The translations under genes were made by a program, and so were the position numbers. From the NCBI GenBank assembly GCA_003560915.1, contig PWJM01000163.1:1-51092 (forward strand): a stretch of DNA of 51,092 nt, in the 5' to 3' direction. Each line of letters starts with the position of its first letter. Position 1 is the stretch's first letter. This document shows positions 17,508 to 25,945 of the stretch, one piece after another. The notes below the pieces were generated by a model. It had not been told where the DNA came from. It made no database searches and saw only the letters and a list, made by a program, of their open reading frames with translations. This DNA comes from Syntrophomonadaceae bacterium (GTDB lineage: Bacteria > Bacillota > Dethiobacteria > SKNC01).

Positions 17508-18356
17508 TTATTCATTCAGTTTGTCTGAATCTTTAGGGAGCCTTATGGTAATTTCAAAATAATTTCCGCAGTCTTTTTCCGTAACCAGGGGATTCAGCCC
17601 TGCTTTTTTAATTGCTTTAATGGACTGACGTATGGTATTTATAAAGATCCTTAAATCCCTAATTACTACTTTCTTTTTTTTCCTGCCCGGTTTTTCTTTG
17701 TTTTTTAAATACTGCAGATATTCATCCACCAGGTTTTCTGACTGCTTAACATTAAGATTATTTTCCAGTATCTGCTTCAGCACCCTCCCCTGTATATCTT
17801 CCCCGGGCAGCTTTAAAAGGGAGCGGGCGTGCCTTTCTGTCAGATGTCCGGTGTATAGTAATTCCCGGAAATCCTCAGGAAGTTTCAAAAGCCTTAATTT
17901 GTTGGCTATGGTTGACTGACTTTTTCCTAATCTCTGGGCCAATACCTCCTGGGTCAATCCAAACTCCTCAATGAGCCTCTGAAAAGCCCATGCTTCCTCC
18001 ATAAAATGCAGGTTTTCCCGCTGTAAATTCTCGATTAAGGCCACTGCTCCCATTCCGCTGTCGTTCATTTCCTTGACAATGGCCGGTATGGTCTGCCATT
18101 CCAGTTCTTTACAGGCCAAAAGCCTTCTTTCCCCCGCAATTAACTGAAAGCAGGTATCAGCCTCTCGAATAATAATTGGCTGTAAAAGGCCATAGGTTTT
18201 TACGGACTGGGCAAGCTCAGTAATCTTTTCAGGATCAAAAACAGACCGGGGCTGATAAGGATTTGATTGAATCTTTTCAATATCTATATATCTGATGTTT
18301 TCCTCTTCATGTTCATGCTCTGTAGGTTTAAACAGTTTAGACAATTTTTCCTTCAT
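17508..18356 (-). CDS. noc: Nucleoid occlusion protein Noc
   Basis: ParB paralogue that stops the division septum from forming over the chromosome by binding DNA and the membrane together. Seen: a short amphipathic N-terminus (MKEKLSKLFKPTE), matching the membrane-targeting helix of Noc, and the CTPase motif GERRLLACKE. A helix-turn-helix, RLGKSQSTIANKLRLLKL, and a basic linker (PGRKKKKVV) follow. The start is ATG 18356, with AGGTGG upstream; the 30 extra residues in the track ORF are untranslated leader. 282 residues. It lies just after rsmG and before parA, the usual noc position. A second ParB is the alternative. Confidence 0.88.
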   Translation of the reverse strand: MKEKLSKLFKPTEHEHEEENIRYIDIEKIQSNPYQPRSVFDPEKITELAQSVKTYGLLQPIIIREADTCFQLIAGERRLLACKELEWQTIPAIVKEMNDSGMGAVALIENLQRENLHFMEEAWAFQRLIEEFGLTQEVLAQRLGKSQSTIANKLRLLKLPEDFRELLYTGHLTERHARSLLKLPGEDIQGRVLKQILENNLNVKQSENLVDEYLQYLKNKEKPGRKKKKVVIRDLRIFINTIRQSIKAIKKAGLNPLVTEKDCGNYFEITIRLPKDSDKLNE

Positions 18357-18413
18357 ATTCACACCACCTGAGTAAATATTTGTTAATTTTATAGAATAAT
18401 TCGACAAGGCTTC

Positions 18414-18467
18414 CTGCCTGTCCTGCCATTTTAATAAAATTATCAAAAATTTTTTCTGCCTGTCCTG
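18414..18467. repeat. Two direct copies of CTGCCTGTCCTG before noc
   Basis: The 12-mer CTGCCTGTCCTG occurs at 18414-18425 and 18456-18467, 42 bases apart, in the gap between rsmG and noc. The spacing is four helical turns, which would suit a regulator binding one face, but no regulator is identified. Confidence 0.4.
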
Positions 18468-18479
18468 GACAAGCCCTTC

Positions 18480-19196
18480 TTATAAGGGTTTCTTCTCAGG
18501 AACTCCTGGCCTCCTTGGATATTTCACAGGGGTTTTGGTTTTCTTTCCTATGATGACTATGGTCCTCTTTTCCTTTTGGAAGGGAATCTTAAGGCCTTCC
18601 ATTAATTCAATTTCTCCTCCCAATATTTCCAGGGCTTTTTGGGCCTCCCTTACTTCCTCTGAGGCTTTTGGGCCTTTATATGCGATGAACAATCCCCCCA
18701 CTGCTGCCAAAGGCAGGGACAGCTCTAAAAGCACCGTTAAGGGAGCGACAGCCCTGGCCAGCACCTTATCATAGGTTTCCCGGTAGTTTACGTTTTGCCC
18801 CAGTTCCTCTGCTCTACCATGCAGCGCTTCTGTATCTGAAAGCCCCAACTCATTAATCACCGTTTTTAAAAACGATACTCGCTTTTTTTGGGACTCCATC
18901 AAGGTCAGATGAATCTGGGGAAATAATATCTTTAGTGGAATTCCCGGAAATCCCGCTCCGGCCCCTACATCACATACTATTTCCCCTCCCCGGAAAGAAA
19001 GCAGCTTTGCAGAAGCAAATGAATCAAGATAATGTTTGGTAACCACTTCCTCTGGTTGTGTAATGCGGGTTAGATTTATGCGCTTATTCCATTCCAAAAG
19101 CAGTTTAAAATATATTTTAAACTGCTCCAATTTTTGTTCATCTATTTGCAGGTTCATTGCCTTAACGCCTGCCAGAAAAAGCTCCTGGGGGAACAT
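18480..19196 (-). CDS. rsmG: 16S rRNA (guanine-527-N7) methyltransferase RsmG
   Basis: Methylates G527 of 16S rRNA using S-adenosylmethionine (formerly GidB). Seen: KHYLDSFASAKLL, the SAM-binding VCDVGAGAGFPGIPLKI near residue 75, LMESQKKRVSFLK, and LARAVAPLTVLLE. Its 238 residues are standard. It directly follows mnmE, with about 60 bases between. In most Firmicutes mnmG (gidA) separates these two genes; here it is absent. Confidence 0.95.
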   Translation of the reverse strand: MFPQELFLAGVKAMNLQIDEQKLEQFKIYFKLLLEWNKRINLTRITQPEEVVTKHYLDSFASAKLLSFRGGEIVCDVGAGAGFPGIPLKILFPQIHLTLMESQKKRVSFLKTVINELGLSDTEALHGRAEELGQNVNYRETYDKVLARAVAPLTVLLELSLPLAAVGGLFIAYKGPKASEEVREAQKALEILGGEIELMEGLKIPFQKEKRTIVIIGKKTKTPVKYPRRPGVPEKKPL

Positions 19197-19257
19197 TAGT
19201 TAAACTCCTTTTTTTAAAATATCTTTATAAATTTCCAGGGAAACACCCTCATTATTT

Positions 19258-20634
19258 TTACTTTCCGATGCAAAATTCGCTGAATATTTTACTAATAATT
19301 TTCTCGTCCAAATTTTCTCCGGTTATTTCCCCCAGGGCTTCCCAGCTGCACTTTAAGTCAATGGTAACTAGATCCGGGGTCAACCCTTCCTCCATTCCCC
19401 TCAGGGCTTCCTCCAAAAATTCTTTGCTTTTTTCTAAAGAAACCTTATGGCGGGTATTGGAAATAAGAACCGATTCTACTTCAGGAATTCCCTTCTCAAA
19501 GAAAAGTGCAGCAATTTCTTCCTCCAGCTCCTTTACTCCTCTTTCGAATTTAATGGAAGCCTTAAGTATGGGTGCTGTCGTAATTTCTTTTTCCAGATGA
19601 TCTACTGTTTCTTGCCTTACCAGGTCTATTTTATTAATGATTACAATAGATTTTTTCCCTTTAATCATCTCTATGATATTCCGGTCTTCCTCTTCAATCC
19701 CTGAATGGGCATCTAAAATAAATAGTATCAGGTCGCTTTCAGAAATTAACCCTTGAGCCTTTTCTACTCCGATTTTTTCCACCCGGTCACTGGTGTGCCG
19801 AATTCCCGCAGTATCAATCACTTTTAAGGGCAGTCCCTTAATGTTTATTACTTCCTCCAGAAGATCCCTGGTGGTCCCTGGAATCTCTGTCACAATCGCC
19901 CTCTGCTCTTTTAAAAGGGCATTTAACAGCGAAGATTTCCCCACATTGGGTTTTCCGATGATGGCGGTTTTAATTCCTTCCCGAATCACTTTTCCCTGTT
20001 CTGCAGTCTTCAGGATTTGCTTTATTTCTTCTATCATTTCTTTCATGCTTTCTGTTAACTGTTCCTGTTGTGTTTCTTCGATATCCTCTTCGGGGAAATC
20101 TATATTTACCTCTATCAGGGTTAATATTCTTTCAATTTCATCCTTGATTAGATTAATTTTTTGAGAGAGCTTCCCCTCTACCTGGGACACGGCTACTTCT
20201 CCTGCAGTTTCAGTCCTGGCCCTGATAATATCAATTACCGCCTCTGCCTGGGAAAGGTCTAAACGGCCGTTCATAAAGGCTCGAAATGTAAATTCCCCCG
20301 GGTCTGCCAACCGTGCCCCCTGCCGGAGAGTAAGATCCAGAATTCTTTTTAGAGGGACAATTCCTCCATGACAATTAATTTCCACTACATCTTCCCGGGT
20401 ATATGTATAAGGGGCGGACATAAAGCTGACCAGTACCTCATCAATCATTTTTCCTGTTTCGGGATCCTTGATATTACCATAATTTAACTTATAGTTTTCG
20501 GGCTCCGTTTTCTTTATCTTTTTTTCAAATATTTTGCGGGCAATAGAAAAAGCTTCCTTGCCGCTCATCCTGACGATTCCAATTCCCCCTTCTCCCAGGG
20601 AAGTTGATATGGCAGAAATGGTATCCTCTCTCAC
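19258..20634 (-). CDS. mnmE: tRNA uridine-5-carboxymethylaminomethyl modification GTPase MnmE
   Basis: GTPase that, with MnmG, builds the cmnm5 group on U34 of several tRNAs. Seen: an N-terminal folate-binding domain (DTISAISTSLGEGGIGIVR), a helical domain, and the G domain with GKPNVGKSSLLNAL near 220, DTAGIR and NKID. The C-terminal CIGK carries the catalytic cysteine. The start is probably GTG 20634 (MREDTIS), because GAAGG lies about 7 nt upstream. The track's TTG at 20640 has almost no spacing. Its partner mnmG is not next to it and must lie elsewhere. Confidence 0.95.
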   Translation of the reverse strand: MREDTISAISTSLGEGGIGIVRMSGKEAFSIARKIFEKKIKKTEPENYKLNYGNIKDPETGKMIDEVLVSFMSAPYTYTREDVVEINCHGGIVPLKRILDLTLRQGARLADPGEFTFRAFMNGRLDLSQAEAVIDIIRARTETAGEVAVSQVEGKLSQKINLIKDEIERILTLIEVNIDFPEEDIEETQQEQLTESMKEMIEEIKQILKTAEQGKVIREGIKTAIIGKPNVGKSSLLNALLKEQRAIVTEIPGTTRDLLEEVINIKGLPLKVIDTAGIRHTSDRVEKIGVEKAQGLISESDLILFILDAHSGIEEEDRNIIEMIKGKKSIVIINKIDLVRQETVDHLEKEITTAPILKASIKFERGVKELEEEIAALFFEKGIPEVESVLISNTRHKVSLEKSKEFLEEALRGMEEGLTPDLVTIDLKCSWEALGEITGENLDEKIISKIFSEFCIGK

Positions 20635-20640
20635 TTTCAA

Positions 20641-20816
20641 CCCTTCTTTCCACTACATTTTCGCTTTTCCCAAATTTTTTTTCCTTTTGGGTTTCATTTT
20701 TTTGCATCAGCTGGAGTGCCTTCACTGATACAGCATATCCCATTACTTTACTATATTAAACCAATAAAGTCTAAGTTTCTTTTCCCTTTTGGACCTTAAA
20801 TTGGGTTCTCTATTTT
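20641..20816. other. Gap between the jag terminator and mnmE
   Basis: AT-rich, no supported gene. The 72-residue track ORF here runs into the mnmE start and looks spurious. A likely promoter for mnmE must lie here; TATAGT near 20747 on the minus strand is one weak -10 candidate. Confidence 0.35.
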
Positions 20817-20856
20817 AAAAAAAGGCACCTCCACAAAAAAATGTGTCCGTGCCTTA
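20817..20856 (-). terminator. Strong intrinsic terminator after jag
   Basis: On the minus strand AAGGCAC-GGA-CAC pairs with GTG-GAG-GTGCCTT, followed by TTTTTTT. It ends the rpmH-rnpA-yidD-yidC-jag transcript about 30 bases after the jag stop. Confidence 0.88.
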
Positions 20857-20887
20857 ATTACCAAGCCATATTATTAAAATTCAACCG

Positions 20888-21532
20888 TTAACCGGCATTT
20901 TCCTCAGCCCTTTTCAGTGTAATAACAACTTTTCTAAAGGGCTCGTCTCCCTGACTGTACGTAGAAACCGAGGGGTTATTCTGTAGGGCGGTATGAATAA
21001 TCCTTCTTTCCTGGGGAATCATGGGCTCCAAAACGATATTTCTTCTTCCCTTGACCACTTTTCGCGCCAGGTTTTCAGCCAGCTGTTTCAATGTTTTTTC
21101 CCTGCGATCCCTGTAATTCTCAATATCAATCATCACCCGATTGAACTCATTAAACTGTCGGTTAACTACCAGGTTAGCCAAATACTGCATAGAATTTAAA
21201 GTCTGTCCTCTTTTTCCAATCAATATTCCCAGATTATCTCCCACAATGTCAACATATATTGTGTTTTCATTTTGTTTTACTATTTCTACGTTAACATTAC
21301 TTAAACCCATTTTTTCAATTAGCTCATGTATAAAATCTCTGGCAAAATCTGCCGGAAGTTTTTTCATACTAATTTTTACCTTGGCCGAGCGTGCCCCAAT
21401 AAATCCGAATAATCCATTGCTGGGTTCCGATAAAATTTCAATCTCTGCGTTTTCCCTTTTAATCCCCAGTTCCTCTATTCCTAACTCAACGGCCTCTTCT
21501 ACTGTTTTTGCTGTTTTTTCAACTGTTTTCAT
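20888..21532 (-). CDS. jag: RNA-binding protein Jag (KhpB, SpoIIIJ-associated)
   Basis: RNA-binding protein, partner of KhpA, affecting cell elongation and sporulation. Seen in order: an N-terminal Jag domain (about 1-50, VEEAVELGIEELG), a type II KH domain with the GKRGQTLNS loop near 110, and an R3H domain with PQERRIIHTAL near 175. Its 214 residues are normal. Its start overlaps the 3' end of yidC by 14 bases, so expression is coupled. A terminator follows. Confidence 0.94.
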   Translation of the reverse strand: MKTVEKTAKTVEEAVELGIEELGIKRENAEIEILSEPSNGLFGFIGARSAKVKISMKKLPADFARDFIHELIEKMGLSNVNVEIVKQNENTIYVDIVGDNLGILIGKRGQTLNSMQYLANLVVNRQFNEFNRVMIDIENYRDRREKTLKQLAENLARKVVKGRRNIVLEPMIPQERRIIHTALQNNPSVSTYSQGDEPFRKVVITLKRAEENAG

Positions 21533-22178
21533 TCTGTTTCTGCACCCCTTTCAAAACGGGTTTATTAACAAACATGTGCTGCCCCACCGACAAAACGTTC
21601 TGCAGCACCCAATACAGTGTCAGTCCAGCTGGAAATTGTATACTGAATCCAGTAATCATGATGGGCATAAGATATAACAATGCTTTTTGTGATTGGTCTG
21701 TGGTCATCAGTTTTTGCTGTAAGAAAGTGGTTACCCCTGCCAGAATGGGAAGGATATAAGGGAAGGTATCCGGTTGGGTCATATCAAAAAACAGAAACAT
21801 CTTATTAAAATCAGCAATCCCTGCATTCATAAATAACGTTTCACTTTCCTGAAGCAGTCTGAACATGGCAATTAAAACCGGAAACTGGACAATCAGCGGT
21901 AGGCAGCCCGCCAGAGGATTAATTTTATGTTCCTGCCACAGCTTCATGGTTTCTTCATTCAGTTTTTCTTTATCGTTTTTATGTTTTTCCTGCAATTTTT
22001 TTAGTTCCGGCTGTATATCTTGAATTGCTTTGGCAGATTTTATTTGTTTTTGAGTCAGGGGAAAGGTAATTACTTTTACAATTATCGTAAGAATAATTAT
22101 GGCAACCCCATAATTCCCGGTTAAATTATAAAAATAGAGCAGTACTTCAAAAAGTATGTCAACTATGGGTTGAATCAT
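21519..22178 (-). CDS. yidC: Membrane protein insertase YidC/OxaA
   Basis: Inserts membrane proteins alone or with SecYEG. The 219-residue Gram-positive form lacks the large periplasmic domain of E. coli YidC. Seen: hydrophobic segments near 18-40, 93-112, 140-160 and 170-195, a cytoplasmic hairpin rich in lysine (QKQIKSAKAIQDI...EKHKNDKEK), and a hydrophilic-groove helix. No lipobox cysteine is visible, unlike SpoIIIJ or YqjG of Bacillus. Overlaps yidD upstream and jag downstream. Confidence 0.94.
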   Translation of the reverse strand: MIQPIVDILFEVLLYFYNLTGNYGVAIIILTIIVKVITFPLTQKQIKSAKAIQDIQPELKKLQEKHKNDKEKLNEETMKLWQEHKINPLAGCLPLIVQFPVLIAMFRLLQESETLFMNAGIADFNKMFLFFDMTQPDTFPYILPILAGVTTFLQQKLMTTDQSQKALLYLMPIMITGFSIQFPAGLTLYWVLQNVLSVGQHMFVNKPVLKGVQKQNENS

Positions 22179-22413
22179 CTAACTTCCTCCTTTTTCCGGG
22201 CAAAGGGTCGTAACCCCCCCCATGAAACGGGTGACACCTTGATAATCTTTTAAGGATCAATACCATGGCTTCCTTATATTCTCTCTCTTCTAAAGCCATC
22301 AGAGCATAACTGGAACAGGTTGGATAAAACCTGCATCTTGGAGGAAACAAGGGGGAAATAAATTTTTTATAGAATTTAATCACAATTACCGTTATTCTTT
22401 TTAATATTTTCAT
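22159..22413 (-). CDS. yidD: Membrane protein insertion efficiency factor YidD
   Basis: Small inner-face membrane protein that assists YidC-dependent insertion. Seen: KFYKKFISPLFPPRCRFYPTCS (split across the conserved core), SSYALMALE, and RCHPFHGGGYDPLP, all family hallmarks with the three conserved cysteines. 84 residues. It overlaps rnpA upstream by 38 bases and yidC downstream by 20, so the three genes form a tightly coupled unit. Confidence 0.95.
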   Translation of the reverse strand: MKILKRITVIVIKFYKKFISPLFPPRCRFYPTCSSYALMALEEREYKEAMVLILKRLSRCHPFHGGGYDPLPGKRRKLDDSTHS

Positions 22414-22768
22414 TTTTATGCGTCTTCTCCAATAATTTTCCTTTTTTAAATAGCTCCATCAGATCTTTCCAGGCTATTTTAAAATCAAGTTCGGCTGCTT
22501 TTTTCCGGGCCACCAGTATAATATCATAACCATTTTTTATTTTTGCTTCGTTTAATCTGCAAACTTCCTTGTAAATACGTTTTATACGATGCCGCTCCAC
22601 ACTGTTTCCGACCTTTTTGCTTACGGTTATGCCCAGTCGTTTTTCTCCCTCTTTATTCGGATAAAGGTAAACTACTGTGTAGGGAGAAACAAAATATTTT
22701 CCATGATTATAAACTTTTTTAAACTCCCAGTTCTTTTTAATGCTCTTAAACAATAAAAGCACCGCCAA
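22376..22768 (-). CDS. rnpA: Ribonuclease P protein component
   Basis: Protein subunit of RNase P, which works with its catalytic RNA to trim tRNA 5' ends. Seen: SIKKNWEFKKVYNHGKYFV, KRLGITVSKKVGNSVERHRIKR, and YDIILVARK. The usual RNR motif reads RHR here. The track start is TTG 22768. An internal TTG at 22753, giving MFKSIKKNWEF, matches the family N-terminus better and would make 125 residues, so the start is uncertain. Preceded by rpmH with about 45 bases between. Confidence 0.94.
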   Translation of the reverse strand: MAVLLLFKSIKKNWEFKKVYNHGKYFVSPYTVVYLYPNKEGEKRLGITVSKKVGNSVERHRIKRIYKEVCRLNEAKIKNGYDIILVARKKAAELDFKIAWKDLMELFKKGKLLEKTHKNENIKKNNGNCD

Positions 22769-22814
22769 ACCCTTATATTTCCCTAAAAAGCTAAAAAAGG
22801 CCCCTCAACGCGAC

Positions 22815-22952
22815 CTAAGCTGTTAAAAGATTTCTACCCTTTTTTCTTCGCCTTTTAATAATTATTTTTCCCCCTTTGGTTCTCATTCTTGCTCTGAACC
22901 CGTGGTTTCTTTTTCTTTTTATTCTTTTAGGTTGATACGTTCTTTTCGTCAT
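22815..22952 (-). CDS. rpmH: 50S ribosomal protein L34
   Basis: Too short for the ORF track. 45 residues, [19 protein letters not shown], then [10 protein letters not shown] and [12 protein letters not shown]: complete L34. AGGAGG lies 10 nt before this ATG and 4 nt before a second ATG at 22958, which would add Met-Ala. First gene of the rnpA-yidD-yidC-jag operon, divergent from dnaA as in most bacteria. Confidence 0.96.
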   Translation of the reverse strand: MTKRTYQPKRIKRKRNHGFRARMRTKGGKIIIKRRRKKGRNLLTA

Positions 22953-23001
22953 GGCCATGACACCTCCTTTTAAAAAAAATTCCCCCAGAAATGCTATAGC
23001 A

Positions 23002-23031
23002 ATTATATATTATTTATTTTCACCCTGTCAA
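23002..23031 (-). promoter_or_regulatory. Sigma-A promoter of rpmH
   Basis: On the minus strand TTGACA (23026-23031), 18 bases, TATAAT (23002-23007). Drives rpmH-rnpA-yidD-yidC-jag. Confidence 0.8.
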
Positions 23032-23088
23032 CCCCGGAAATATCGATAATATCTTTGTTTATTGACTTCTTAGTAAAAATATTTCAGG

Positions 23089-23117
23089 TTGTAGAACCTT
23101 TCAAATTTTGGTATTAT
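23089..23117 (+). promoter_or_regulatory. Sigma-A promoter of dnaA
   Basis: TTGTAG (23089-23094), 17 bases, TATTAT (23112-23117). Transcription from about 23124 passes through the paired DnaA boxes at 23145-23164, so DnaA could repress its own gene. Confidence 0.7.
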
Positions 23118-23144
23118 ATTCTCATATAGGTTTTTTGTCCTTTA

Positions 23145-23164
23145 ATATCCACATCTGTGGATAA
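23145..23164. promoter_or_regulatory. Paired DnaA boxes upstream of dnaA
   Basis: ATATCCACA (one mismatch) at 23145-23153 and, two bases later in the opposite direction, TGTGGATAA, the complement of perfect TTATCCACA, at 23156-23164. Part of a bipartite origin. Confidence 0.75.
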
Positions 23165-23222
23165 GTTGTTTATAAATATGTTTATATCCTTAATTTTTTT
23201 AGAATTATCGGGAGGTTTAAAA

Positions 23223-24581
23223 ATGCAAACAGACATTAACATAATCTGGCAGCAGACTCTGCTGGAAGTCGAAAAAAAACTCAGTAAACCCAGTTATGAA
23301 ACTTGGATCAAGCCCATTCAGCCTCTTGCCATACAGGATAATATTTTTTTTATCAGCGTTCCCAACGACTTTTCCAAGAATTTTATAGAAAATCGTTATT
23401 CAAGCCTGATTAATTCTGTCTTAAATAATTTAACCGATTCAAATTACTGCGTCAAGTTAGTTATTGAAACGGAAAGTAATCACCGGGAACAATCTATGGA
23501 GGACGAAGATAGAAATGTAAAAAAGTCCATCCCTTCTCGTCAATTTCAAAGCAATAAAAACTGGTTAAACGCAAAATATACCTTTGATTCTTATGTTGTA
23601 GGCAGTGGCAACCGTTTTGCCCATGCTGCTTCTCTAGCCGTTGCCGAATCTCCTGCCCAGGCCTACAACCCTCTTTTTGTGTACGGAGGTGTGGGTTTGG
23701 GTAAAACCCATCTCTTACACGCCATAGGCCACGTTGCCTTGGAAAACAAACCCAATACCATGGTAGTTTACATTACTTCAGAAAAGTTTACCAACGAGTT
23801 TATTAATGCCATCCGTGACAACCGGACGGTTGAATTCCGCAATAAATATCGAAATGTGGATATCCTTTTAATCGACGATATTCAATTTTTAGCAGGAAAG
23901 GAACAAACTCAGGAGGAATTTTTCCATACTTTCAATTCCCTGCACGAAAATAATAAACAGATTGCTATTTCCAGCGACCGCCCTCCCAAAGATATTCCTA
24001 CTCTGGAGGACAGGCTTCGTTCCCGATTCGAATGGGGGCTTATTACAGACATTCAACCCCCCGATTTGGAAACAAGAATTGCCATTATCCGCAAAAAAGC
24101 CAGTTTGGAAAGCCTCGACCTTCCCAATGAAGTAGTTTCTTATATTGCCAATGAAATCAGCACTAACATTCGTGAAATAGAAGGGGCTTTGATCAGGGTG
24201 GTTGCTTACTCCTCCCTTACCGGCAATAAAATTAGTTTGGACCTGGCCAAAGAAGCCCTTAAAGATATTCTTTCTCAAAAAAAACAAAAAACTATGAGCA
24301 TTGATCACATTCAAACCATTACTGCAGATTATTTTAAAATCAAAACAGAAGATTTGAAATGTAAGAGAAGGACCAAACATATTACTTACCCCAGGCAGAT
24401 TTCCATGTATTTATGCCGAGAGCTTACGGATTTTTCCCTCCCTAAAATTGGGGAAGATTTCGGTGGAAGAGACCATACCACGGTAATGCACGCTCATCAA
24501 AAAATAACAGCAGAAATAATTAAAGATGATGAATTGAAAAAAATTATTAATGATTTAATTCAAAAAGTTAAGAAACTCTGA
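23223..24581 (+). CDS. dnaA: Chromosomal replication initiator DnaA
   Basis: AAA+ protein that binds DnaA boxes, melts the origin and loads the helicase. Seen: N-terminal domain I with [10 protein letters not shown], a short variable domain II (about 85-115), Walker A GGVGLGKT at 155-162, Walker [13 protein letters not shown], and the C-terminal box-binding [12 protein letters not shown]. The start is ATG 23223, with GGGAGG upstream, giving 452 residues. The track's extra 22 residues run back into the DnaA-box region. Spaced 248 bases from dnaN by an origin module. Confidence 0.97.
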   Translation: MQTDINIIWQQTLLEVEKKLSKPSYETWIKPIQPLAIQDNIFFISVPNDFSKNFIENRYSSLINSVLNNLTDSNYCVKLVIETESNHREQSMEDEDRNVKKSIPSRQFQSNKNWLNAKYTFDSYVVGSGNRFAHAASLAVAESPAQAYNPLFVYGGVGLGKTHLLHAIGHVALENKPNTMVVYITSEKFTNEFINAIRDNRTVEFRNKYRNVDILLIDDIQFLAGKEQTQEEFFHTFNSLHENNKQIAISSDRPPKDIPTLEDRLRSRFEWGLITDIQPPDLETRIAIIRKKASLESLDLPNEVVSYIANEISTNIREIEGALIRVVAYSSLTGNKISLDLAKEALKDILSQKKQKTMSIDHIQTITADYFKIKTEDLKCKRRTKHITYPRQISMYLCRELTDFSLPKIGEDFGGRDHTTVMHAHQKITAEIIKDDELKKIINDLIQKVKKL

Positions 24582-24829
24582 TTATCCTGTGCATAAAGTC
24601 AGATTTATACACAGGGTTTTTTGAAATTTTTGATATTATTTTTTGCTTGTGTATATCACTCTAAAAAGACCTTCTTCATCCACTGCTTTTATCACAACAA
24701 CTATTTAATCCAGACGTCGTTTCTTTTTAGTTTTCCACAAATCCACAAGCCTTATTACTATTACTATTTTTTTAAATTATTATTATATACATAATAAGCA
24801 ATTAATATGCCAAAAATAAGGAGGAAAAT
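24582..24829. other. oriC: oriC segment between dnaA and dnaN
   Basis: No gene. DnaA boxes: TGTGCATAA (complement of TTATGCACA, 24588-24596), TTATACACA (24605-24613), and near matches TGTGTATAT (24648-24656), TTTTCCACA (24731-24739) and AAATCCACA (24739-24747). The last two are followed by a short GC patch (AGCC) and then TTA-TTA-CTA-TTA-CTA (24752-24766). Read on the other strand, this is five DnaA-trio units (3'-AAT AAT GAT AAT GAT-5'). About 45 nearly pure A/T bases follow, the expected unwinding element. This is the box-GC-trio-AT order of the basal unwinding system of Bacillus. Confidence 0.8.
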
Positions 24830-25927
24830 ATGAAATTTTCTGGAGATCAATCTGAAATGCTTTTTTTCCTACAGGCCTGTATGAAAATAGCACCTCAACG
24901 AAGCACCATTCCTTCACTGGAAGGAATATATCTTTCCTGTTATAAAAATGTGCTGGACCTGTCTGCTACAAATCTGGAGGTAGGCATCAGATGTCACCTG
25001 CCGGTAAAGACATTAAAAGAAGGAGCGGTCGTGCTTCCTACAAAACTGGCGGAAATAATCAGGCTGGTCAATGACCAGCAGGTAGATATTGAAATAGGAG
25101 ATAACTTTAATGCTTTAATTAAGTGCAGCAAGGTAAATTTTCAATTAAAAGGCCTGGATCCTTTGGATTTTCCTGAAATACCCGTGATGGAAATGGATAG
25201 TGATTGGGCCATTAAAACGGACCTTTTTAAAGATATGTTGAAACAAACTATTTTTTGTGCCTCAGGAGATGAGGGAAAAGCTCCTTTGACAGGTATTTTA
25301 TTTTCGATTGGAAAAGACCGCCTTACCCTTACTTCCTCTGATTCCTTTCGGCTTTCCGTGAGAAAAGGGGCCATAGAAAATATAAGTGGAAAAGAAATGC
25401 AATTTATAGTACCGTTAAAAATATTAACGGAGATAATTAAATTTAATTTTTCAGAAGAAAAAATCCAGGTAAAGGTAGATGAGAAAAAGCAAATTCTCTT
25501 TAAAATTGATAATTTCCTTTTCTTTTCTAAATTACTGGATGAAAAATACCCTGCCATTGAACGGGTGATTCCCAATGAGTTTAATACCACAATTACTGCA
25601 GGAAAAAATGATTTAATCAGCTGTCTGCAGAGAATTATTCTTATTTCAGAGGGAAATAATTTTATCACAAAAATAGAAGTTCGAGATAAGGCAGCTCTTT
25701 TCAAAGCAAATTCAGAAATGGGAAGTGTTGAAGAGGAAGTGGATATCGAAAAAGAGGGAGAAGATGTAGATATATTTTTAAACTCCCGTTTTTTAATAGA
25801 GCCTTTAAGATATATAGATATGGAAAAAATTCAGTTAAATTTTAGAGAAGCAAACGGCCCTTGTGTCCTTAAGCTTTATCCACAGAAAGATGATTATCTT
25901 TATTTAGTTTTACCTATAAAAAGTTAA
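24830..25927 (+). CDS. dnaN: DNA polymerase III beta sliding clamp
   Basis: Ring-shaped clamp that tethers the polymerase to DNA. Its 365 residues form three similar clamp domains. Seen: MKFSGDQSEMLFFLQACMKIAP, STIPSLEGIYLSC, and the C-terminal FLNSRFLIEPLRYIDMEKIQL. The typical terminal MPIR/MPMR reads LPIKS. The start ATG has AGGAGG 7 nt upstream. A perfect DnaA box, TTATCCACA, lies inside its 3' end at 25876-25884. Confidence 0.96.
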   Translation: MKFSGDQSEMLFFLQACMKIAPQRSTIPSLEGIYLSCYKNVLDLSATNLEVGIRCHLPVKTLKEGAVVLPTKLAEIIRLVNDQQVDIEIGDNFNALIKCSKVNFQLKGLDPLDFPEIPVMEMDSDWAIKTDLFKDMLKQTIFCASGDEGKAPLTGILFSIGKDRLTLTSSDSFRLSVRKGAIENISGKEMQFIVPLKILTEIIKFNFSEEKIQVKVDEKKQILFKIDNFLFFSKLLDEKYPAIERVIPNEFNTTITAGKNDLISCLQRIILISEGNNFITKIEVRDKAALFKANSEMGSVEEEVDIEKEGEDVDIFLNSRFLIEPLRYIDMEKIQLNFREANGPCVLKLYPQKDDYLYLVLPIKS

Positions 25928-25945
25928 AAGATGGGGGCCTGGCCC

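Noticed and set aside
20525-20743. 72-residue minus-strand ORF before mnmE
   Set aside because: Overlaps mnmE out of frame and lacks a ribosome binding site.
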